Both the position numbers and the translations under genes were made by a program. A stretch of DNA of 64,000 nucleotides from Seribacter sp963934295 (lineage in GTDB: Bacteria > Verrucomicrobiota > Verrucomicrobiia > Opitutales > Seribacteraceae). The DNA lies in NCBI GenBank assembly GCA_963934295.1, contig CAWVXY010000001.1, forward strand, positions 1 to 64,000, given 5' to 3'. The notes under the pieces are model-generated. The model searched no databases and was not told the DNA's origin. It worked only from the letters and a program-made list of their open reading frames with translations. Of this stretch, positions 57,981 through 64,000 are shown piece by piece. Within the stretch, counting starts at the first letter, position 1. Each line of letters begins with the position of its first letter.

Positions 57981-59576
57981 TTGAATAATTTAACAACAAA
58001 AGTACTTATATCTCTAGTCATACTAGTTTCATGGGCAAAAGCGGGATTAGCTGGTGTTTGGATTCTACATACAATCAATCTGCTTGTTTTTGCCTTATCA
58101 ATAACTTTACTTAAATCTAAAGAAAAAATTCGGTTTCGCCTGCTTTCAATTTTTCCAATAATTATACTAAGTACACAATTTCTTCTATCTTACTCAAACC
58201 CATTATTTACAATTATTGATGAATCTGGGTGGGCGAAATTAAATATTGATAAATATTTTTCGCAGGAAACAGACATCCATAAAGTTATTTTGGTTTCTAA
58301 AGTCTTCAAGGATATAGAAACTTTATCTGACCAAAAGCCCGAACTAGCACTTGCTATATTTTTTGACTTTAAAAACCATTTTTTTGATAAATATTCCAGT
58401 TACGATGGACCTACAGCGAATTTGATTTTTGAATTCGAAAGAATGATTCAAAATCATCCCAATCCCTTCATCCCTTCTTCTGTATTAAGCAACAAAGGAT
58501 TATTAATTGATTTTATTAATACGATTTCTCAAGTTTTGATAGGGTTTATCCTTTTTTTTAATATTAATAAAAGGAAACAAATCAGAAGTATTTTATTAGT
58601 ACTCTCTATTAATATCGGTATTCTTGCATTTGTCGGAATTTTACAAAAATTAAATTATACACCATCTGATTCTCGCTTAGAAATATTTGGGATATGGAAT
58701 ACTCCTGAACCCCGTTATTTTTTTTCAAGTTTCACATACAAAAATCATTGGTCCGCTTTTGCACTTATGGGAGTTTCCACAAGCATTGCACTCTTAGTTG
58801 ATAGTTATCGAAGATATGGCAAATCTTTCACTAAAAAAATCTCAAACTTTTTATTATTTATAGCAGCTCTCTTTATTGTTATTTCGATTCCGTTATCTGG
58901 TTCAAGGTCAGGTACAATATTAATGATTTTATCTTTTGCTTTGCTTTCATTTACTACTTTGAAATTTTTAGGATTTTTAACATCTAAAAATGTATTTCTT
59001 TTTTTTATTGTAATAATCTTGGGCAATATCGGGTTATTTAGTTTTATTAGTAAAATTAACAGCAATACAACTAATGAGATGACCAATAACTTTAAAAGTC
59101 AATTTACAGACTTAACACAAGGTAAACCTCCCCTAAGAATGTTGCTTTGGAATGATTTATTGGCACAAATTAAAAAAAAACCTATATACGGATATGGATT
59201 TAACTCATACAAAACTATCAATCCTCTATTCCAATCCCCTGAAGTTAGAAAATTAAGAGAAAAAGGGGTTCAATCAGCACGTCAAAAATACACTCCATTA
59301 ATAGGCTATGCACACAATGATTGGCTTGAAAGAATATCCGAATTTGGCTTAATCGGATTATTATGTGTGACTCCCTTTTTATATTTTATTTTCATACAAT
59401 TACTTAAAGGTTACTCTCTATTCAATAAACTTATGTTAATAGGTTTAGTTATATATTTAATTTATTCGTTTATCGACTTTCCTAGTCAAACACCCGCCTG
59501 CTTAATTCTATTCTCAACGCTGGTTGGGATAACTTTAAAATACGCTTTTTTAACCCAAAAAAAAATGACTAAGTAA
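57981..59576 (+). CDS. O-antigen ligase/polymerase-like membrane protein
   Basis: A 531-residue polytopic membrane protein with about eleven hydrophobic segments and a TTG start at 57981. The Wzy_C/O-antigen-ligase signature is near the C-terminus. It includes RMLLWNDLLAQIKKKPIYGYGFNSY and, about 50 residues on, YAHNDWLERISEFGLIGLL with the conserved His. A long soluble loop with a Pro-rich segment lies between. It joins or polymerises sugar repeat units and is divergent from the export genes across 85 bp. No glycosyltransferases accompany it here, so the substrate must be made elsewhere. Confidence 0.88.
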   Translation: MNNLTTKVLISLVILVSWAKAGLAGVWILHTINLLVFALSITLLKSKEKIRFRLLSIFPIIILSTQFLLSYSNPLFTIIDESGWAKLNIDKYFSQETDIHKVILVSKVFKDIETLSDQKPELALAIFFDFKNHFFDKYSSYDGPTANLIFEFERMIQNHPNPFIPSSVLSNKGLLIDFINTISQVLIGFILFFNINKRKQIRSILLVLSINIGILAFVGILQKLNYTPSDSRLEIFGIWNTPEPRYFFSSFTYKNHWSAFALMGVSTSIALLVDSYRRYGKSFTKKISNFLLFIAALFIVISIPLSGSRSGTILMILSFALLSFTTLKFLGFLTSKNVFLFFIVIILGNIGLFSFISKINSNTTNEMTNNFKSQFTDLTQGKPPLRMLLWNDLLAQIKKKPIYGYGFNSYKTINPLFQSPEVRKLREKGVQSARQKYTPLIGYAHNDWLERISEFGLIGLLCVTPFLYFIFIQLLKGYSLFNKLMLIGLVIYLIYSFIDFPSQTPACLILFSTLVGITLKYAFLTQKKMTK

Positions 59577-59630
59577 ATAATGTTGAATTTATGATATACT
59601 AAACTTATATTGAGCTACCTTCCACTGCTC

Positions 59631-61721
59631 ATGCCCACATCTTTGCCATTTAGAATCACAAGCTTGTTTCCTTTTGTTTCATTCGTCCTTTGTTGTTTTT
59701 CATGCAATCTTTTGGCGAACATGGATAAAGCCTTGGTCGAATCAACTATACTAATTAATCTTAAGGAATTCCCAAGATCGAAAGTAATTAATAGCCCAAA
59801 TAACCAAAGAAGACTTAGTGTTGCAGCAAGTACATCCATACAAGATGCTGTAGTCGCAGATCAATCCAATCTATCCGACATAACCCCCTTAACTAATTCA
59901 CTGAGCAACACTTTTTCGACTTTGACTGGAGACAGTTTATTGGAGGCTCTTGAGTATGCGATTCTTTACCTTTCTATTAATAAAACAAATTTTAATCTAA
60001 CCGATAACGATCTTTTAGCCGGCATTAAATCTTCTATTATTGCCTACATCAAAACATCTGAATCCAGCGGTCAAAATTTGGAAAATGCGGTTAGTAAATT
60101 ACCGGAAATTGTCTTCAAAAGTTTGATTCCAGAAAAAGTAAAAGCTTGGAATGGAAGTGTGCCAAATTGGTCAAAAAACTTATCGCTCACATTGATGGAT
60201 TCCATAAACAAGTCCGGGATTAGTTCTGATGCTACACCACTTCAAAAATCAATGGTAAAAAGTTCAATTGCGGCGCTTTTGAAAATTTTAAGTGAGTCTA
60301 CAGTTCCTGCTAATGGTTTCACGAACGGATTAAGCGATGTTGCCACTACTCGAACAGAGGCAAATAATGAAATGCTATTTGGGGGGACCCCAAATTTCAT
60401 GAAATTTGACCCTGAAAAAACTCAGTTTCTCGAATTTGCTGCTAAAGGGTTAGCAGATGGATTATTTAAAGATTCCAACAACATTGCATCGAAAGAAAAT
60501 ATTAAGACTAATTCTGAAATACTTGGATCTGGAACAATGGAAGCCGCAATCGAATTTATTTCAACACTTGAAGGCGATAATAGTTTATTTGTTTATGAAT
60601 CGACAAAAGCTCTTTCAACCGGATTAACACTTAGTGCGGTATATAATATTGCAAGTAAAGAGGAAAATCGTGATTTACTTTTACCTGAATCTGCCGCGGA
60701 ATTAATCTCTCAAGAAATCGCTTTTTCGGCTATTTCATCATCTCTTGATAAAGGTTTTAATTTAAAATTAAATCGGTTAGCAGAATCTGTTTCATTTGGA
60801 ACGGCAATGGGTGCACAACTAGCAAGCGTACTTGATAAAACTTGGAATTACGAAGATGAATGGGAACTTTTTTCAAGAAGTGCTCTTGCCAAAGCTACAG
60901 CAAAAGGAAGCGCAAATGGTTCAATAAACGCTGCCAGCAAATACATTGAGAATAATCCAGAGATTGATGACACAAATATGAAAACTACGCGTCGAGAGAT
61001 TCTTGATGTTGCTAGTGGTTCTGCACTTGGATCATTGATTGGAAATACTGGTCTGGCGGTTTACTATCCCACAATAATGCAACCTATCATAAATCATTCT
61101 GCACAAGGAGCTACTTCTGGAGGAATTACAGCTAATAATTTATCTATGGTTGATAAACCTAAAGGCGTCACCGAAGAATTTGAAATTGAGATTGCTCGAG
61201 CACTTGCGCATGGTGCAGCACATGGAGCTCTTTTTCAAATAGTCGGACTTAAAAATGAAGCTATGCCTGACAAAAGAACATATGATTTTGAAACTATTTC
61301 AGCCGCAGAGGCAGTTAGTTATGGATCTACTTACGGAGCTATAACTGGGGGTATTCAGTCGGGAGAAGATGGACTAATTATCAAACAGGCCATTTATCAG
61401 GGCACTACAGAGGGAGCAACAGTCGGGGCATCTCTTGCATTGGGTTATGATGAAAGTGTTGCCGACCTTGTTGATTTAAAATCTTCAATCGCGGTTAAAG
61501 CTGCGATTAAAAAAACTAATGATGAAGCAGCAGTTAAGGCAAATAGTACGATGGCAGTTAAAACTATTCAAACTAGCTCGCAAGATATGCTTCTTTTAAT
61601 GCGGAAGTTTAATATTAATCCTTTGTACACAAATCCCACAAGAATCTTTTCTAATCCTAACGCAGTTGACAAAGAAGCTCTGCCATTTAAAGAAAAATTT
61701 CCTATAGCATCCCCTATTTAA
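59631..61721 (+). CDS. Glycine-zipper-rich repeat protein, unknown function
   Basis: A 696-residue protein with a signal-like N-terminus (FRITSLFPFVSFVLCCFSC). I use the ATG at 59631; a TTG at 59610 is in frame. The C-terminal two thirds contains at least seven small-residue segments with a G-x3-G pattern: SFGTAMGAQ, AKGSANGSIN, GSALGSLIGN, QGATSGG, AHGAAHGAL, SYGSTYGAI and YQGTTEGATVGA. They are separated by longer, more polar stretches. The N-terminal third is helical and Ser-rich. I do not recognise the family. Such motifs let helices pack closely, as in membrane-inserting or amyloid-like proteins. It follows the O-antigen-ligase gene by 54 bp. Confidence 0.65.
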   Translation: MPTSLPFRITSLFPFVSFVLCCFSCNLLANMDKALVESTILINLKEFPRSKVINSPNNQRRLSVAASTSIQDAVVADQSNLSDITPLTNSLSNTFSTLTGDSLLEALEYAILYLSINKTNFNLTDNDLLAGIKSSIIAYIKTSESSGQNLENAVSKLPEIVFKSLIPEKVKAWNGSVPNWSKNLSLTLMDSINKSGISSDATPLQKSMVKSSIAALLKILSESTVPANGFTNGLSDVATTRTEANNEMLFGGTPNFMKFDPEKTQFLEFAAKGLADGLFKDSNNIASKENIKTNSEILGSGTMEAAIEFISTLEGDNSLFVYESTKALSTGLTLSAVYNIASKEENRDLLLPESAAELISQEIAFSAISSSLDKGFNLKLNRLAESVSFGTAMGAQLASVLDKTWNYEDEWELFSRSALAKATAKGSANGSINAASKYIENNPEIDDTNMKTTRREILDVASGSALGSLIGNTGLAVYYPTIMQPIINHSAQGATSGGITANNLSMVDKPKGVTEEFEIEIARALAHGAAHGALFQIVGLKNEAMPDKRTYDFETISAAEAVSYGSTYGAITGGIQSGEDGLIIKQAIYQGTTEGATVGASLALGYDESVADLVDLKSSIAVKAAIKKTNDEAAVKANSTMAVKTIQTSSQDMLLLMRKFNINPLYTNPTRIFSNPNAVDKEALPFKEKFPIASPI

Positions 61722-61814
61722 ATTTTACTAAATTTTAAAAGAAATTTTTTTGATTGTTATAAGTGTTTTGTTTTTTCTCGCGATTAGATCTCGAGACACT
61801 ATTATCTTATCTTT

Positions 61815-63320
61815 ATGATAGAATCAAAATCAAACATTGGACTAATAGGCTTAGCGGTCATGGGACAAAATTTGGCCCTTAATATTGCTGACCATAATTT
61901 CAAGATTTCCGTCTTCAATAGAACATTTTCTAAAACGCAGGATTTTCTAAATAAAAACCAGTCTGAAACTACGAATTTGACAGGTTATGGAGATCTCGAA
62001 TCTTTTATTAGTTCACTTGAGCGACCCAGAAAAATTATAATAATGGTTCAAGCTGGGAATCCTACTGACTCAGTGATTGAATCGTTAATTCCTCTACTTG
62101 AAAAAGGTGACATTATTATAGATGGCGGGAACGCAAAATGGACTGATACCATATCAAGAGAAAAAAACCTTAAGGATCAGGGTTTATTTTTTATTGGTTC
62201 TGGAGTTAGCGGTGGAGAAGAAGGGGCAAGATTTGGGCCTTCGCTTATGCCGGGTGGTTCACCTGAAGCGTGGGCTTTAATTAAACCAATCTGGGATTCA
62301 ATATCTGCAAAAGTTGATCCTTCTAATGGAAAACCTTTGGAAGGGGCAACCCCAGGAAATCCAATCGTAGGAGGCGAACCTTGTTCTGCCTACATTGGAA
62401 ATGATGGAGCCGGACACTATGTTAAAATGGTTCACAACGGTATTGAATATGGCGATATGCAAATGATATGCGAAGCATATCATTTGATGATCACAGTAGT
62501 TGGATTAAAACCATCTGAAATTGGCGATATTTTCAACGATTGGAATGAAGGCGAGTTGGATTCTTTTTTAATTGAAATTACTGGCGATATTCTAAAACAG
62601 AATGATCCTCGTTCCAATAAACCATTTGTTGATATCGTATTAGACGCTGCGGGTCAGAAAGGAACTGGCAAATGGACTTCAGTTAATGCTCTTGATATGG
62701 GTGTTCCGGCACCTACTGTATCCGAAGCAGTTTTTGCAAGATGCCTTAGTGCAGTTAAGGAAGAAAGGGTCTCTGCAGCACAAATTCTTTCCGGTCCTGA
62801 ACCCAAAATCTGCAGTACTGAAAAAACAGAATTAATATCTGCAATCCGTGACGCCCTTTACTGTTCCAAAATTTGTTCATATGCTCAAGGGTTTCAACTC
62901 ATGAGGGAAGCACAAAAGGAATATAACTGGTCCTTAAATTTTGGCGAAATCGCTAAAATTTGGAGAGGGGGATGTATAATCAGGGCAGCTTTTTTGCAAA
63001 AAATCACGGACGCTTACGAAAAAAACCCAACTCTAGCTAATTTACTTTTAGATGATTACTTCAAAGAATCTATTAACAAATATCAGGCCAATTGGAGAAA
63101 AGTAATCAGTCTTGCCGTAAAAAACGGCATTTCGATTCCTACTTTTGGGTCTGCCCTATCCTACTATGATGGTTACCGGTCAGAAAGGCTTCCCCAAAAC
63201 CTTCTTCAGGCTCAAAGAGATTATTTCGGAGCACATACCTACGAAAGAACGGATGAGGAACGGGGTAAATTTTACCATATTGATTGGTTAAACCCTGACC
63301 GCCCTGAACAAAAATCATAA
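61815..63320 (+). CDS. gnd: 6-phosphogluconate dehydrogenase, decarboxylating
   Basis: The 501-residue Gnd oxidises 6-phosphogluconate to ribulose 5-phosphate and CO2, producing NADPH in the pentose phosphate pathway. The Rossmann segment (GLAVMGQNLALNIADHN and NRT) is present. SGVSGGEEGARFGPSLMPGG, VKMVHNGIEYGDMQ and the C-terminal IWRGGCIIRA are also present, as in the NADP-dependent enzyme. The length is normal. It converges with gmk with 9 bp between stops. Confidence 0.97.
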   Translation: MIESKSNIGLIGLAVMGQNLALNIADHNFKISVFNRTFSKTQDFLNKNQSETTNLTGYGDLESFISSLERPRKIIIMVQAGNPTDSVIESLIPLLEKGDIIIDGGNAKWTDTISREKNLKDQGLFFIGSGVSGGEEGARFGPSLMPGGSPEAWALIKPIWDSISAKVDPSNGKPLEGATPGNPIVGGEPCSAYIGNDGAGHYVKMVHNGIEYGDMQMICEAYHLMITVVGLKPSEIGDIFNDWNEGELDSFLIEITGDILKQNDPRSNKPFVDIVLDAAGQKGTGKWTSVNALDMGVPAPTVSEAVFARCLSAVKEERVSAAQILSGPEPKICSTEKTELISAIRDALYCSKICSYAQGFQLMREAQKEYNWSLNFGEIAKIWRGGCIIRAAFLQKITDAYEKNPTLANLLLDDYFKESINKYQANWRKVISLAVKNGISIPTFGSALSYYDGYRSERLPQNLLQAQRDYFGAHTYERTDEERGKFYHIDWLNPDRPEQKS

Positions 63321-63327
63321 CAACAAT

Positions 63328-63353
63328 ATTCAATAAAACTTTGAATGTTTTTT
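63328..63353 (+). terminator. Weak terminator after gnd
   Basis: ATTCAA (63328-63333) and TTGAAT (63341-63346) form a 6-bp stem with a 7-base loop, followed by G and six T residues. It overlaps the 3' end of the convergent gmk gene. The T-run and position support it, though the stem is AT-rich. Confidence 0.45.
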
Positions 63354-63917
63354 ATAGATTTTCAATAGTGCACCATAATCTTCATCTTTAGATTTTGAAT
63401 GTATAATGTGATCAAATTGATTATTAAGCGTAATTTCGTTGGCTGCGGTTTTTAATCGTATTTGTATTTCCTCCTCAGAATCCTGACCTCTATTTTCTAA
63501 CCTATTTTTTAAATCTTTCATACTTTCCGGCATAATAAAAATACTCCGAATTCTTTCTTGTAAATACCCTAAATTGGATTCTAATTTCTTAAGTGATGCT
63601 GCTCCCTGAACATCGATATTCAGAAGGACATCGTGGTTTTTCTCCAAAAGTTGAAGGACTGATTCATTGAGACTTCCGTACTGATTATCATGAACTTTAG
63701 CATATTCAAGGAATGAATTATTCCTTTTTAAGTCATCAAACTCTGTGTTTGTTTTAAAAATGTAATCTTTACCATCAACTTCGTCTTTTCTGGGTTTTCT
63801 TGTTGTTACAGTAATAACTCGGCACAAAATAGGGTTAAAATCGAGTAAAAGACGATCACATAAAGTAGTTTTACCAACCCCAGCGGGTCCCGAAATTACC
63901 AATGCAATTCCATTCAT
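63330..63917 (-). CDS. gmk: Guanylate kinase
   Basis: A 195-residue enzyme that phosphorylates GMP to GDP. The P-loop GPAGVGKTT is near the N-terminus. VTTRKPRKDEVDGKDY is the GMP-binding segment, with its paired Arg and Lys, and NIDVQGAASLKK is the third motif. I use the ATG at 63917; the GTG at 63923, directly abutting the upstream stop, would add two residues. It converges with gnd. Confidence 0.95.
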   Translation of the reverse strand: MNGIALVISGPAGVGKTTLCDRLLLDFNPILCRVITVTTRKPRKDEVDGKDYIFKTNTEFDDLKRNNSFLEYAKVHDNQYGSLNESVLQLLEKNHDVLLNIDVQGAASLKKLESNLGYLQERIRSIFIMPESMKDLKNRLENRGQDSEEEIQIRLKTAANEITLNNQFDHIIHSKSKDEDYGALLKIYKKHSKFY

Positions 63918-63923
63918 TTGCAC

Positions 63924-64000
63924 TTAATAACTTAAAGCAACTCCTAGCAAAACTAGGGAGTAACCAATAAATGATACCCCGAACAGAATGGAGCGTTTAG
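63924..64000 (-). CDS. C-terminus of a membrane-protein gene, cut by the right edge
   Basis: An open minus-strand frame enters from the window edge and ends with TAA at 63924-63926, just before the gmk start codons. The 24 visible residues end in a strongly hydrophobic run (GVSFIGYSLVLLGVALSY), as expected for a last membrane helix. The tight junction with gmk argues for an operon. Too little is visible to name it. Confidence 0.45.
   Translation of the reverse strand, partial: KRSILFGVSFIGYSLVLLGVALSY

Noticed and set aside
61722..61814. Cluster of short palindromes (TCGCGA, AGATCT, CTCGAG) before gnd
   Set aside because: They are 6-bp restriction-site-like words without a consistent longer symmetry, and chance is a sufficient explanation.
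1..64000. tRNA, rRNA, insertion sequences, attachment sites and replication origins
   Set aside because: No cloverleaf-like segment, transposase frame, terminal inverted repeat or DnaA-box cluster was seen on either strand.

Overview
The window is an AT-rich, gene-dense bacterial chromosome segment, very likely from the Planctomycetes-Verrucomicrobia-Chlamydiae group and most plausibly a marine Verrucomicrobium. This rests on family content: an ECF sigma factor paired with a FecR-LamG protein, three sulfatase-family proteins, a PSCyt1/DUF1549/DUF1553 cytochrome protein followed by a DUF1501 protein, and a small UbiA-like/methyltransferase pair. Shine-Dalgarno sites are weak and TTG or GTG starts are frequent. 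I saw no tRNA, rRNA, insertion sequence or CRISPR array. Taxonomy and functions are judged by eye, without database searches.

Region 1 (1-9690): a minus-strand sigma factor, FecR-LamG and degenerate ROK unit, cut by the left edge inside an 82-bp near-perfect palindrome; a TAXI solute-binding protein without a permease; fbp; an active-looking sulfatase; a membrane-anchored MtfA-like metallopeptidase; and glmS. Region 2 (9846-19885): polysaccharide-degradation accessory genes. It holds a sulfatase-family pseudoenzyme that has lost its catalytic residues, its intact paralogue, a BNR/sialidase-like protein, and the cytochrome/DUF1501 pair. Region 3 (19889-29485): glutamate synthase (gltB-gltD) with thrH and a flavin reductase, then the UbiA-like/methyltransferase pair, a glutaredoxin-like protein and a 7Fe ferredoxin.

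Region 4 (29697-39250): an AraC regulator fused to a PAS-like domain, a RodZ-like protein, ftsK, manA, and a tight grpE-dnaJ-rfaE2-purN-prmA operon. Region 5 (39287-42569): a two-gene unit of a duplicated DUF1538 membrane protein whose central insert carries an EF-hand-like loop, and a protein with three P-II-like domains in one chain. Region 6 (42663-51619): a coiled-coil lipoprotein divergent from a four-gene unit. That unit encodes a 792-residue coiled coil made almost entirely of a gapless 36-residue repeat, a GAF-GAF-PAS-class III adenylate cyclase whose start overlaps it, and two TPR proteins. This is the best candidate for an undescribed signalling system in the window.

Region 7 (51612-64000): pssA, three small unknown genes, an exopolysaccharide export set (Wzc-like kinase, Wza-like protein, beta-barrel protein) divergent from an O-antigen-ligase-like protein, a 696-residue protein full of glycine-zipper-like motifs, gnd, gmk, and the end of a membrane-protein gene running off the right edge.
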